Shown: piece by piece, positions 41,593-50,965 of the stretch
Numbering within the stretch: position 1 is the first letter of the stretch
Layout of the letters: each line of letters starts with the position of its first letter
Assembly: GCA_949502235.1 (NCBI GenBank)
Contig: CATBDC010000014.1
Coordinates: forward strand, 1-64,000
Origin: an uncultured Lachnospiraceae bacterium
GTDB taxonomy: Bacteria; Bacillota; Clostridia; Lachnospirales; Lachnospiraceae
Length of the DNA: 64,000 bases
Direction: 5' to 3'
Position numbers and translations under genes: made by a program
The notes under the pieces: generated by a model
What the model was told of the DNA's origin: nothing
Database searches by the model: none
The model's input: only the letters and a program-made list of their open reading frames with translations

Positions 41593-43212
41593 CTATCTGT
41601 CTTCCGGCTCCTCCTCTACCGTGAGAGACAGCACCGTATTAGCCTTCTCGCCCTCCTTATATTCCATGGTAACCTTCTGCCCTTCCTCGCATCTTACCAC
41701 GTCAATGAAGTCTACAACGGAAATATCATAAATATCATCTGAATCCGTAATCATGAGATAATAGTGGGAGGTTCCGTCAATAACGGCCTGGGCGATTTTT
41801 GTAATCTCGCCTGTCACGGTAAGCACCTCTCTTGTATCCTTCTCTGCCTCCTTTACGCCGCTGCTCAAAAGAAGCTCCAGATAATTCTCCTCACACTGGC
41901 TTACACTGTCACCGATAGCCACAATCTGGTATTTCTGCACATTTACCATAGCATACTTCTTTACCAGTCCCGCGTCATCCTTTAAGGCTATAAAATACGT
42001 AGGCTCCCCGGATATATTAAGAAGCAGCGGGAATGTGGCAACATAGTGAAGGTTCTGCACCTGGCCTTCCGCCGAAGACATGGCAGAGGATTCCGTAGCA
42101 CCTTCAACCTCATAGTATTTCGTCTCCATTGTCCTCTGGTTAGAGAGCACAAAGCCTACATTGGACTGATCACCGTTTACTGAGGTAACGCCTGTATACA
42201 TCCACACATCATCCTCAAGGGCAAGATAATTGTAGCCGTCTGTTGTCCTAAGACAGTCCTTCTGGCTTAGCACGCTGTTAAAGAAGCCGTGCTTGAGTGT
42301 CCCGTAATAGTCAAAAAGCTCTACCAGAAGGTCTGCGGAATATGCCCGGTCAATCCACTCCGGCGCCTCATCTACATCGTAGGTTCTCATCTCGCCGGTC
42401 ACTGCGTTGCAGATGACAACCTTGCCTACTGTTTCGCCTCCAAAGAGACCGATATTAAACTTCTTTACCGGGGCAATCCAGTAGGGAACTCCGTCATCGT
42501 CAATCTCAAAGCTTAACATCCCATAAATATAGGTAGGATGCGCAAATCTTAAATGACGGTAGATATTCCGGTTAAAATGCTCGCAGGTCATATATTTCAT
42601 GCCCTCTTCAAGCTTCACAATCTCCGTGTTCTGGGTGGCCATGTTAATGCGGATATACGCCGGAATCCCTTCCGAGCGGTTGGTAAACCATTTAATCAGG
42701 CCGGCATACTTGAGGGGAGATACGCGGACCGGATTATCCTTGTAGTTAATCTGGGAATAAATACTGTCCGCTTCAAACTGGGAAACCATATCTACCATGC
42801 TTCCCATCTTACGGTCGCCTAAAAGCTCTGCCGTATCCTTGTCGAGGAGAGGGATCTTATCGAAGGAAATCTCTTCCACGTCATCCGCAAAATTTCCCTC
42901 CTTAACCTTCATAAGCTGCTGATATTTTTTAGCGTTTACAATGGGTGAGGACAAAATGGAGCCGATAAGATATACCGCCCCCAGCGCCAGTATCACCGCG
43001 CCAAAGCATTTTACGACTTTATTTTCCCTAAGCTCGTGTTTTCTTAGCCGCTTCCTGACCACATACACAGCCAGCAGAACAAGAAGAAGGAATATCCCCA
43101 TCATCCATGTATCTGACGAATGGATGTTTATTGCCGGAAGTGTTACATAGTAATACACTCCCAGGGCAATCAGTATAACCAGGCCAATGAGTAACTTCTT
43201 TTTACCGTTCAT
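41593..43212 (-). CDS. Unknown 539-aa membrane protein in the Trk operon
   Basis: It has two to three hydrophobic segments in the first 110 residues (LLIGLVILIALGVYYYVT, WMMGIFLLLVLLAVYVV, CFGAVILALGAVYLIGSI). A large extracellular or cytoplasmic domain without cysteine clusters follows, with YPYIRINMATQ-like AYIRINMATQNTEIV and YLALEDDVWMYTGVTSVNGDQSN, and a C-terminal OB-like end (LTVTGEITKIAQAVIDGTSHYYLMI). I recognise no family. It starts 16 bases after trkH and is therefore likely co-transcribed with trkA-trkH. It could be an accessory of potassium uptake or an unrelated envelope protein. The mirrored element at 41152-41580 follows its stop by 12 bases. Confidence 0.65.
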   Translation of the reverse strand: MNGKKKLLIGLVILIALGVYYYVTLPAINIHSSDTWMMGIFLLLVLLAVYVVRKRLRKHELRENKVVKCFGAVILALGAVYLIGSILSSPIVNAKKYQQLMKVKEGNFADDVEEISFDKIPLLDKDTAELLGDRKMGSMVDMVSQFEADSIYSQINYKDNPVRVSPLKYAGLIKWFTNRSEGIPAYIRINMATQNTEIVKLEEGMKYMTCEHFNRNIYRHLRFAHPTYIYGMLSFEIDDDGVPYWIAPVKKFNIGLFGGETVGKVVICNAVTGEMRTYDVDEAPEWIDRAYSADLLVELFDYYGTLKHGFFNSVLSQKDCLRTTDGYNYLALEDDVWMYTGVTSVNGDQSNVGFVLSNQRTMETKYYEVEGATESSAMSSAEGQVQNLHYVATFPLLLNISGEPTYFIALKDDAGLVKKYAMVNVQKYQIVAIGDSVSQCEENYLELLLSSGVKEAEKDTREVLTVTGEITKIAQAVIDGTSHYYLMITDSDDIYDISVVDFIDVVRCEEGQKVTMEYKEGEKANTVLSLTVEEEPEDR

Positions 43213-43228
43213 AGTTATTTTACCTTTC

Positions 43229-44677
43229 TTAAAATCTCTTCCTCCATGAAAATGCAGTAAGCAGCATCAGGAAGGGGAATATTTCCAGACGTCCTGCCAG
43301 CATGTCAAAACAGAATACCAGCTTGGACAGAATGGAAAAATCTGCAAAGTTTCCATTTGGCCCTACCTCTGAAAGGCCGGGGCCTATATTATTAAGTGTA
43401 GCCATCACTGAGCTGAAGGTAGTCGCAAAATCCTTATTATCAAGAGAAACAAGAAGAATGGACAATATCGTAATTCCCGCATATGCCATCAGATACATGT
43501 ATACACTTTTCAGGACATCCGGCCCCATCTTTTTCCCGTTGATGCGGATAATATTGACCGACTGGGGGTGCACGAGACGCTTAATTTCCTGCTTTATGCT
43601 CTTAAATACTATCAGAACTCTTGATACCTTCATACCGCCTCCGGTAGATGACGCGCACGCTCCGATTATCATCAAAAGCACTAGTATACATTGGGAAAAC
43701 ATAGGCCACACATTATAATCTGCCGTAGCATATCCGGTTGTTGTAATAATAGATGCAATCTGGAAAATTGCAAACCGGAAGGCAGTCAGCGGATCCGGAT
43801 ACTGTCCGCTTATATTTATTGTAATCATAACCGCCGCAGCCGCGATAATACCCAGATATGCCTTTAGTTCTTCATTTTTCCATACAGATTTAGCCTCTCC
43901 AATGAGAAGGAAAAAATACAGGTTAAAATTCACGCCAAATAAAATCATGAATATGGAAATCACTCCGTCAATATAGGCACTGTCAAAATGTCCCACGCTG
44001 GCCGCGTAATTGGAAAAGCCTCCTGTACCTGCCGTGCCGAAGGCATGGATCAGGCTGTCGAAAATGTTCATGCCTCCCATAATAAGCAGGGCAACCTCAA
44101 GCACAGTCATGCCGAAGTACATTCCGTACAGAATTCTTGCCGTGGACATCGTCTTCGGCACAAGCTTATCCTTTTCCGGCCCCGGCACCTCCGCCCTCAT
44201 AAGATACATAGAGTTCTTCTTATCAAGAGTCGTCAGCACCATAACAAATACAAGCACTCCCATGCCTCCTACCCAGTGGGAAAAGCTCCGCCAAAACAGC
44301 ATACACTTAGGAAGCGCCTCTACATTTCTAAGAATTGAAGAGCCTGTTGTTGTAAACCCGGATACCATTTCAAAAAATGCATCTACATAGTTCGGAATAC
44401 TGCCGGAAGCTGTAAAAGGCAGGGCGCCGAAAAGTGACCATAAAACCCATGCGCTTGCCACAATAATCATGCCGTCCCTTCCATATATAGAAGGCGCCTC
44501 TGGTTTCTTTCTTCCAAAAATAACATATATCATCACAAGGGCTGCCGCCGGCAAGAGAAATGCTGCCGCCTCCTTAAATTCACCGTAAAGCACACCCACA
44601 AACGCCGGGAGAAGCAGAAGAATTGCCTCTACACCCAGCATTTTTGCTAAAATATACCGTATCATCTTTGTATTCAT
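43229..44677 (-). CDS. trkH: TrkH-type potassium uptake channel/transporter subunit
   Basis: This 482-aa integral membrane protein (8-10 helices in four pore repeats) allows K+ entry in complex with the TrkA ring. Selectivity-filter-like loops are visible as TTTGSSILRNVEALPK near 110-125, FGTAGTGGFSNYAASVG near 215-231, TTTGYATADYN near 315-325 and NNIGPGLSEVGPNG near 432-445. It overlaps none of its neighbours and starts 20 bases after trkA. There is no Kdp or Ktr gene nearby. Start at the ATG at 44677; a second ATG four codons on is possible. Confidence 0.94.
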   Translation of the reverse strand: MNTKMIRYILAKMLGVEAILLLLPAFVGVLYGEFKEAAAFLLPAAALVMIYVIFGRKKPEAPSIYGRDGMIIVASAWVLWSLFGALPFTASGSIPNYVDAFFEMVSGFTTTGSSILRNVEALPKCMLFWRSFSHWVGGMGVLVFVMVLTTLDKKNSMYLMRAEVPGPEKDKLVPKTMSTARILYGMYFGMTVLEVALLIMGGMNIFDSLIHAFGTAGTGGFSNYAASVGHFDSAYIDGVISIFMILFGVNFNLYFFLLIGEAKSVWKNEELKAYLGIIAAAAVMITINISGQYPDPLTAFRFAIFQIASIITTTGYATADYNVWPMFSQCILVLLMIIGACASSTGGGMKVSRVLIVFKSIKQEIKRLVHPQSVNIIRINGKKMGPDVLKSVYMYLMAYAGITILSILLVSLDNKDFATTFSSVMATLNNIGPGLSEVGPNGNFADFSILSKLVFCFDMLAGRLEIFPFLMLLTAFSWRKRF

Positions 44678-44697
44678 CGCTTTTCTTTTTGACTCTC

Positions 44698-46056
44698 CTA
44701 TGCAAGTATATCTTTTAATTCTCTAATCGTATGCTCCTTTGTCACTACGATTACACTGTCTCCCGCCTCCAGATGATCCTCACCATTTGGAATAATGACT
44801 CTTCTCCTGCGTCCGATACAGGCAATGAGATGATTCTGCTTTGTAGGCAGATCCTTAAGGGGTATGTTCGTATATTCACATTCCTGCTTAATAATATACT
44901 CCTGGGCCTCAACCCTTCCATTTACCAGCCGGTACATGGTCTCTACGTTTGCGTTGCTGTAGGAATTCATCCGGGCCTTTACGTAGTTTAAAATCGCATT
45001 GGCAGCCGCTCCCTTTGCCGAGATTGTGCTGTCTATGCCCAGCCCTTCCACCATCTGTGCCCTTGTCTCATTGTTTATTTTGGCAACAATCTTTTCAACG
45101 CCCTGGGTTTTGGCAAACAGTGACATAATAATATTTTCCTCATCCATCCCGGTCAGGGAAACAAATGCATCCGCATTCTGGATTCCCTCTTCCAGAAGAA
45201 GATCCTGATCTGCCGCATCTCCGTGAATAATCGTTGCCTTCGGAAGCTGTTCACATAATTCCTCACACCTTACTTCATTTTTTTCTATAATTTTCACCTG
45301 CATTCCAGCCTGTAAAAGCTGAACCGCAAGGTAAAAACACAAATGGCCGCCTCCGCAGATTAACACATTTTTCACCCTTGCATTCTTTTTTCCGAGAGAC
45401 TTGAAAAAGCTCTTAAGATCCTCATGGGCCGCTGCTATATGAAGCTTATCGCCCTCCCGCAGTATAAAATCACCGGACGGAATATAGACGTCATTTCCCC
45501 GCTTTACTGCACATACAAGAATTTTGATCTTATATTTCCTGTATATCTCCGCCAAAGACAGATCCACAAGCTGGCTGCCTCCCCGGACAGGGTATTCCAC
45601 TAGCTCCACCCTTCCCTTCATAAAGGTCTCCACCTTATTTGCTTCGGGAAATAATAGAATTCTCGCCGCCTCATTTGCCGCCGCAAGCTCCGGATTAACT
45701 GCCATACTTAGATGAAGATCCGCCTTCAGCAAATCAATCTGCCTGTAATATATGGGATTCCTAAGTCTTGCAATCGTATGCTTTGCCCCTATCTTCCTTG
45801 CCAGAAGGCAGCTAAGCATATTCATTTCATCCGAGGAGGCACACGCAATCACAAGATCTGCATTAGGTACATCCGCCTGCTTCTGCACCTCCACATCAGC
45901 ACCGTTTCCCGTAATACAGAAAATATCCATCTGGTTCAGCGCTGCCTGAAGCTTTCCTTCGTTCTGGTCAATCAATACAATGTCATAGTCCTCTTCTGAC
46001 AGCTGTGTTGTCAGTTTATGGCCCACCTTGCCGTCACCTATAATTACAATCCTCAT
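44698..46056 (-). CDS. trkA: TrkA potassium uptake regulator (two RCK/TrkA-N domains)
   Basis: The 452-aa cytoplasmic protein has two tandem TrkA-N/TrkA-C units. The first Rossmann motif is IIGDGKVGHKLT at residues 4-15 with the nucleotide-binding acidic residue in VLIDQNEGK. The second is VLICGGGHLCFYLA near 222-235. Each is followed by a TrkA-C module (VRGGSQLVDLSLAEIYRKYKI, and CEYTNIPLKDLP to VVTKEHTIRELKDI). It senses NAD(H)/ATP and gates TrkH. It is the first gene of the operon, with AAGAGGAAACAAGAAA before the ATG. Confidence 0.95.
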   Translation of the reverse strand: MRIVIIGDGKVGHKLTTQLSEEDYDIVLIDQNEGKLQAALNQMDIFCITGNGADVEVQKQADVPNADLVIACASSDEMNMLSCLLARKIGAKHTIARLRNPIYYRQIDLLKADLHLSMAVNPELAAANEAARILLFPEANKVETFMKGRVELVEYPVRGGSQLVDLSLAEIYRKYKIKILVCAVKRGNDVYIPSGDFILREGDKLHIAAAHEDLKSFFKSLGKKNARVKNVLICGGGHLCFYLAVQLLQAGMQVKIIEKNEVRCEELCEQLPKATIIHGDAADQDLLLEEGIQNADAFVSLTGMDEENIIMSLFAKTQGVEKIVAKINNETRAQMVEGLGIDSTISAKGAAANAILNYVKARMNSYSNANVETMYRLVNGRVEAQEYIIKQECEYTNIPLKDLPTKQNHLIACIGRRRRVIIPNGEDHLEAGDSVIVVTKEHTIRELKDILA

Positions 46057-46130
46057 TTTCTTGTTTCCTCTTTATGTCTTTATATTGTATTTTGATAACA
46101 ACAAGGGAATTATAGCACCTTTATATAAAG

Positions 46131-46157
46131 AAAAAAAGCCCTAAAAGGGCTTTTTTT
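46131..46157 (-). terminator. Rho-independent terminator of the EF-G paralogue gene
   Basis: AAAAAAAGCCCT / AGGGCTTTTTTT around AAA, about 20 bases after the stop at 46177 and upstream of trkA. It is U-rich on both strands. Confidence 0.88.
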
Positions 46158-46176
46158 CTTTCAGTTAATATTCACT

Positions 46177-48252
46177 TTATTCCTCAGCTGCTCTTTTGGC
46201 AATCTCTGCTTCCTGTACATCAGACGGAGCCTGCTCATAGCGGGCGAACTCATATTCATAGGTTCCTCTTCCGCCTGTCATGGAACGAAGTGTAGTGCAG
46301 TATCCGAACAACCCTGTCATCGGAACATCTGCCTCTATTACCTGACAGCCGCTGCCGGTAGGATTCATGCCAAGAACGCGGCCGCGGCGCTTGTTAAGGT
46401 CTCCCATAACATCACCGGTATAGTCGTCCGGAACCGTTACCTTCATAGACGCAATAGGCTCTAAGAGAATCGGCCCTGCCTCCATGAAGCCCTTCTTAAA
46501 CGCCTGAATGGTGGCGGTCTTAAATGCCATCTCCGAAGAATCTACCGGATGGTAGGATCCGTCATAAAGCACTGCCTTAACACCTACTACAGGATATCCG
46601 GCCAAAGGTCCCTTCACCACAGAATCCTGAAGCCCCTTTTCAACTGCCGGGAAGTAATTCTTCGGAACTGCCCCGCCTACTACCTCTTCCTCAAATACGT
46701 ATGGAGTCTCCATGTCTCCTGACGGCTCAAAACGCATCTTAACATGCCCGTACTGTCCATGTCCGCCGGACTGCTTCTTATATTTTGTGTCTACATCGGA
46801 TTTCTTCTTAATCGTCTCTCTGAAAGCAACCTTCGGAGTCTCAAGCATCACTTCGCATTTATATCTCTCGGCAAGCTTGCTTACAACAATCTCCAGATGC
46901 TGGTCACCCATACCGTAGATCAGTGACTGACGGTTCTCACTGTCATTTACAGCCTTAAGCGTAACATCCTCCGCCATCATTCTCTGCAGCGCCTGTGATA
47001 CCTTATCCTCATCACCCTTATTCTTTGTCGCATACCGCATGTATGTATACGGTCTGGAATACTCGGTCTTTCCGAAAAGAAGCGGCGCTGTCTTTGCAGA
47101 CAGAGTGTCTCCTGTCTTTGTGTTGGTAAGCTTGCCGATAGCTCCGATATCTCCCGCAAAAAGCTCGCTTACCTCTATCGGTTTATTGCCTGACATCGTA
47201 TAAATCTTTCCAAGCTTCTCATCTGACTCTGAGCTTGAATTATAAAGAACATCCTCTCCCTTTAGTACACCGGAGCATACCTTGATAAAAGAATATTTTC
47301 CGATAAACGGGTCGACCATGGTCTTAAAGACATAGGCAGATTTTGCTTTTGCAAAATCATAATTTGCCTCGTAGATCTCATTTGTCTTGCGGTTAATGCC
47401 AGCACATTCCCTGCAGTCAGGACTCGGGAAGAATCTTACAATATCGGATAACAGGTTAGCAACACCCTGTGCCTGAATATTAGAGCCCATGGCCACCGGA
47501 ACAATACTTCCTTCCATAACCTCTGTGCGCATCGCCGCGCGGATCTCCTCCACTGAGAATTCCTCGCCTGCAAAATAGCGATCCATAAATTCTTCACTTG
47601 TCTCCGCAACCGCCTCAAGGAGCTTCTCTCTGTAGCTCTCAAGATTAGGCTTGCAGTAGTCAGGAATCTCACATTCCTCTCTCTGGCCGATACCGGTGTA
47701 GCGCCTTCCGGCATTTTTGATAATATTTACATAGCCCACCAGCTTCTCATTCTCACGAATCGGCTGGAAATGCGGAGCGATCACCTTGCCGTATCTATCA
47801 TTCAAGTCTTCCACTACCTGGCGGAAGCTTGCATCATCCACATCCATCTCTGTAACATATACCATTCTCGGAAGTTTATACTTATCACACAGCTCCCACG
47901 CCTTCTCTGTACCGACTTCAACGCCTGCCTTGCCGGATACCACAATAATCGCCGCGTCTGCCGCGCTTACCGCCTCTTCCACCTCACCTACGAAATCAAA
48001 ATATCCCGGAGTGTCAAGAATGTTAATCTTTGCCTTCTCCCATTCAATGGGAATAAGAGATGCGCTGATTGAAAACCCGCGCTTCTGCTCCTCCTTATCA
48101 AAATCACTAATCGTATTTTTATCAGATACCTTTCCCATACGGTTAGTTGCTCCTGATACATAGGCCATCGCCTCGGCAAGACTGGTCTTTCCGCACCCTC
48201 CATGTCCTAAAAGTACGACATTTCTGATCTCGTCAGTTCTATAAACCTTCAT
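46177..48252 (-). CDS. EF-G-like GTPase (elongation factor G paralogue)
   Basis: The 691-aa protein is full EF-G length with all five domains. G motifs: GHGGCGKTSLAE (G1, residues 16-27), effector ISDFDKEEQKRGFSISAS (about 47-64), DTPGYFDF (G3) and TEMD (G4, where canonical EF-G has NKxD). Domain IV carries GGHGQYGHVKMRF and GAVPKNYFPAVEKG; domain V starts GPILLEPIASMKV. The altered effector and G4 (TEMDVD) put it in the EF-G-like subfamily found beside a canonical fusA in many Clostridia. The role in translation is not settled. It is monocistronic, with GGAGGCAGCGAAAT upstream. Confidence 0.9.
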   Translation of the reverse strand: MKVYRTDEIRNVVLLGHGGCGKTSLAEAMAYVSGATNRMGKVSDKNTISDFDKEEQKRGFSISASLIPIEWEKAKINILDTPGYFDFVGEVEEAVSAADAAIIVVSGKAGVEVGTEKAWELCDKYKLPRMVYVTEMDVDDASFRQVVEDLNDRYGKVIAPHFQPIRENEKLVGYVNIIKNAGRRYTGIGQREECEIPDYCKPNLESYREKLLEAVAETSEEFMDRYFAGEEFSVEEIRAAMRTEVMEGSIVPVAMGSNIQAQGVANLLSDIVRFFPSPDCRECAGINRKTNEIYEANYDFAKAKSAYVFKTMVDPFIGKYSFIKVCSGVLKGEDVLYNSSSESDEKLGKIYTMSGNKPIEVSELFAGDIGAIGKLTNTKTGDTLSAKTAPLLFGKTEYSRPYTYMRYATKNKGDEDKVSQALQRMMAEDVTLKAVNDSENRQSLIYGMGDQHLEIVVSKLAERYKCEVMLETPKVAFRETIKKKSDVDTKYKKQSGGHGQYGHVKMRFEPSGDMETPYVFEEEVVGGAVPKNYFPAVEKGLQDSVVKGPLAGYPVVGVKAVLYDGSYHPVDSSEMAFKTATIQAFKKGFMEAGPILLEPIASMKVTVPDDYTGDVMGDLNKRRGRVLGMNPTGSGCQVIEADVPMTGLFGYCTTLRSMTGGRGTYEYEFARYEQAPSDVQEAEIAKRAAEE

Positions 48253-48368
48253 ATTTCGCTGCCTCCTTGCGTTAGTAAAAATCTCATGTGTATATTGTAC
48301 TAAAAAAACAAGGGCATTACAACTCTTTTGTGCAAATTTTATTTATTGTGTATCAGCGAATCACTTTT

Positions 48369-48382
48369 TCACTTTAAAGTGA
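48369..48382. promoter_or_regulatory. 14-bp palindrome upstream of the tyrA promoter
   Basis: TCACTTTAAAGTGA is perfectly symmetric and ends 7 bases ahead of the tyrA -35 box, a typical position for an operator or activator site. Confidence 0.5.
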
Positions 48383-48389
48383 TATAGAA

Positions 48390-48418
48390 TTGACAAAAAA
48401 ATTCTAAAACGGTAAAAT
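48390..48418 (+). promoter_or_regulatory. Promoter of tyrA-aroA
   Basis: Consensus TTGACA (48390-48395), 17-base spacer, TAAAAT (48413-48418). It stands 28 bases ahead of the GTG start. Confidence 0.85.
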
Positions 48419-48445
48419 AGGAACAGATTAGCCAAAGGAGATGAA

Positions 48446-49555
48446 GTGTTGAGAAATAAAGGAAAGCATAAAGCAGGGTTTATCGGTCTGGGGCTTATCG
48501 GCGGCTCTATCGCGAAAGCCATCCGCCAGTATTACCCGGATTTTGAGATCGTTGCGTTTGATAAGAGCAGGGAGGCGCTTGCCCTGGCCACCCAGGAATC
48601 TGTGATTGATGTGGCGGCCGCATCCATTGATGATAATTTTCGTCAATGCAGCTATATTTTTTTGTGTGCGCCAGTTGCCTGTAATGCGGCGTATCTGAAA
48701 CAGATCAAGGAGTATCTTCATGAAGACTGTATCCTGACGGATGTGGGAAGTGTGAAAACAAATATACATATTGAGGTGAAAAAGCTTGGCATTGAGGAGT
48801 ATTTTATCGGCGGACACCCAATGGCAGGCTCAGAAAAGAGCGGTTATGCCAATTCAAAGGCAATGCTCATTGAAAATGCATACTATGTGCTGACTCCTTC
48901 GGCCCTTGTGTCAAAGGAAAAGGTGGAAAAATATGAGGCATTTATAGAAAGCCTTAAGGCGCTTCCGGTTATCCTGGATTACGAAAAGCACGACTATGTG
49001 ACAGGCACCATCAGCCATCTGCCCCACATTATTGCCTCCAGCCTTGTTAATTTTGTCCGGGATACAGACACAAAGGATGAGCTTATGAAAAACCTGGCTG
49101 CAGGAGGCTTTAAGGACATTACGAGGATCGCCTCCTCGTCCCCCACTATGTGGCAGCATATCTGCCTGAAAAACAGGGAAAATATTTCCGAAATCCTGGA
49201 AGGCTTTATTGATATGCTGATGAAAATAAAGGGACTTGTGGATGCTTCGGACGAACAGGGAATTTACCAGTGGTTTGCTTCCTCCAGAAGCTACCGGAAT
49301 TCTATCCCCGGTTCATCTGCCGGGCCTATTAAGAAAACCTACGCCGTATACTGTGATATTATCGATGAGGCAGGAGGGATTGCCGCGATTGCAACAATTC
49401 TTGCCTCAAACGGCATAAACCTTAAAAATATCGGTATTGTACACAACAGAGAATTTGAAGAAGGGGTTCTGCGCATTGAGTTTTATGACGAGGCTTCCTC
49501 TAGAAAAGCTTCCGGATTACTGCAGAAATTCAGGTACATTGTCTATGAGCGTTAA
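48446..49555 (+). CDS. tyrA: Prephenate dehydrogenase TyrA with ACT domain
   Basis: It oxidatively decarboxylates prephenate to 4-hydroxyphenylpyruvate for tyrosine. The 369-aa protein begins with the NAD fold GFIGLGLIGGSIAKAIR (about 11-27). The catalytic histidine and substrate loop follow in GGHPMAGSEKSGY (about 122-134), with HLPHIIASSLVNF in the helical domain. A C-terminal ACT domain (about 297-369: KTYAVYCDIIDEAGGIAAIATILASNGIN) suggests feedback control by tyrosine. The start is GTG at 48446 (AAAGGAG five bases before) or the adjacent TTG. It overlaps aroA by 11 bases, forming an aromatic amino acid operon whose other genes lie elsewhere. Confidence 0.94.
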   Translation: MLRNKGKHKAGFIGLGLIGGSIAKAIRQYYPDFEIVAFDKSREALALATQESVIDVAAASIDDNFRQCSYIFLCAPVACNAAYLKQIKEYLHEDCILTDVGSVKTNIHIEVKKLGIEEYFIGGHPMAGSEKSGYANSKAMLIENAYYVLTPSALVSKEKVEKYEAFIESLKALPVILDYEKHDYVTGTISHLPHIIASSLVNFVRDTDTKDELMKNLAAGGFKDITRIASSSPTMWQHICLKNRENISEILEGFIDMLMKIKGLVDASDEQGIYQWFASSRSYRNSIPGSSAGPIKKTYAVYCDIIDEAGGIAAIATILASNGINLKNIGIVHNREFEEGVLRIEFYDEASSRKASGLLQKFRYIVYER

Positions 49556-50870
49556 AACTATTACAAGAAAATCAGGACTGAGGGGAGAGATTACCATACC
49601 AGGGGACAAATCCATCTCCCACCGCTCCATTATGCTGGGAGCTATTGCTCTTGGAACAACCGAGGTTTCCAACTTCTTAGAGGGCGCCGACTGCCTATCA
49701 ACTATCAACTGCTTCCGAAGAATGGGCGTGGAAATAGAAAAAAAATCTGACTCTGTTCTCATACACGGAAAAGGCATGCGGGGACTGTCCGCTCCGAAGG
49801 ACACCTTAGATGTGGGAAACAGCGGCACCACAACCCGTCTTTTATCCGGAATTCTGGCAGGTCAGGGCTTTACCTCTGTCATGTCCGGCGATGCCTCCTT
49901 AAATTCAAGGCCAATGGGGCGCATTATTACTCCTTTACAGGAAATGGGGGCTGATATCACCAGCATAAAGGGAAATGGCTGCGCTCCCCTTAAAATAAGC
50001 CCGGGAACCTTACATGGAATCTCCTACCACTCCCCCGTGGCCTCTGCACAGGTAAAATCTGCCATATTATTAGCCGGATTATATGCAAAGGGGGACACAC
50101 AGGTAACGGAGCCTGCACTTTCCAGAAATCATACAGAGCTTATGCTTCAAAGCTTTGGCGCAGATGTCACTACGTCCTTACACACAGACGGAAGCGCTTC
50201 TGCGGGGGTACGTCCTTGTCCGGAATTGTACGGGCAGCAGATTTACGTCCCGGGAGATATCTCTTCTGCCGCGTACTTTATCGCCGCAGGCGCCCTCGCC
50301 CCGGACTCCGAGCTTCTGATTAAAAACGTGGGTACAAATACCACGCGGGCAGGTTTCCTTAAGGTATGTGAAGCAATGGGAGCAGACCTTACCCTTTTGA
50401 ATCAGGCCTCTACCGGAGGGGAACCGCGCTCTGATATTCTTGTCCGCACAAGCTGCCTTAAAGGAACCGTCATTGAAGGGGCATTAATTCCCGCCCTGAT
50501 TGATGAAATTCCCATGCTGGCAGTCATGGCCGCCTGCGCAGAAGGCACCACTGTAATTAAAGATGCCGCAGAGCTTAAGGTAAAGGAGACAAACCGGATT
50601 GATACAGTCACTGCCGGACTTAGGGCAATGGGAGCGGATGTCACTCCCACAGATGACGGTATGATCATTCATGGAAAAGGCGCTCCGGGTAAGGATAATA
50701 CTCCCCTTAGAGGCGCCGAGATACAAAGCTTCTTAGACCACCGCATCGCCATGTCCTTTGCCGTTGCCGGGCTAGCCGCGGACGGTGAAACACATATTAC
50801 AGACAGCCAGTGTGTAGATGTATCTTATCCGGGCTTTTTTAAAACACTAGATAACATTTGTCCAGCTTAA
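49545..50870 (+). CDS. aroA: 5-enolpyruvylshikimate-3-phosphate synthase
   Basis: AroA transfers enolpyruvyl from PEP to shikimate 3-phosphate. I place the start at the ATG at 49545, inside the tyrA end (ATGAGCGTTAA overlap), giving 441 aa; the frame is open earlier but only through tyrA. Motifs: GDKSISHRSIMLGAIALG (about 19-36), LDVGNSGTTTRLLSGIL (about 88-104), SGDASLNSRPMGRI (about 115-128), SPVASAQVKSAIL (about 165-177), and C-terminal VKETNRIDTV and DHRIAMSFAVAGL. It ends 12 bases before a palindromic repeat and is convergent with the malic enzyme gene. Confidence 0.95.
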   Translation: MSVKTITRKSGLRGEITIPGDKSISHRSIMLGAIALGTTEVSNFLEGADCLSTINCFRRMGVEIEKKSDSVLIHGKGMRGLSAPKDTLDVGNSGTTTRLLSGILAGQGFTSVMSGDASLNSRPMGRIITPLQEMGADITSIKGNGCAPLKISPGTLHGISYHSPVASAQVKSAILLAGLYAKGDTQVTEPALSRNHTELMLQSFGADVTTSLHTDGSASAGVRPCPELYGQQIYVPGDISSAAYFIAAGALAPDSELLIKNVGTNTTRAGFLKVCEAMGADLTLLNQASTGGEPRSDILVRTSCLKGTVIEGALIPALIDEIPMLAVMAACAEGTTVIKDAAELKVKETNRIDTVTAGLRAMGADVTPTDDGMIIHGKGAPGKDNTPLRGAEIQSFLDHRIAMSFAVAGLAADGETHITDSQCVDVSYPGFFKTLDNICPA

Positions 50871-50880
50871 AAGATTTCCA

Positions 50881-50955
50881 CCTGTACGGTTAGAATGTTA
50901 TTCGAGAGATGGCATCCTAAAACTTCCGTCCCTTGAATAACGTTAACTATACAGG
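50881..50955. repeat. 75-bp palindrome related to the 41.2-41.6 kb element
   Basis: The ends pair (CCTGTACGGTTAGAATGTTATTCGAG against the complement of CTTGAATAACGTTAACTATACAGG). The centre GGCATCCTAAAACTTCCGTCCC matches the arm core at 41537-41560. It lies between convergent aroA and malic enzyme genes, where it could also end transcription in both directions. Confidence 0.75.
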
Positions 50956-50965
50956 GGAAATATTT

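Noticed and set aside
46177-48252. Canonical fusA
   Set aside because: The effector region and TEMD in place of NKxD mark it as the EF-G-like paralogue; canonical fusA is normally with rpsG/tuf, which are not here.
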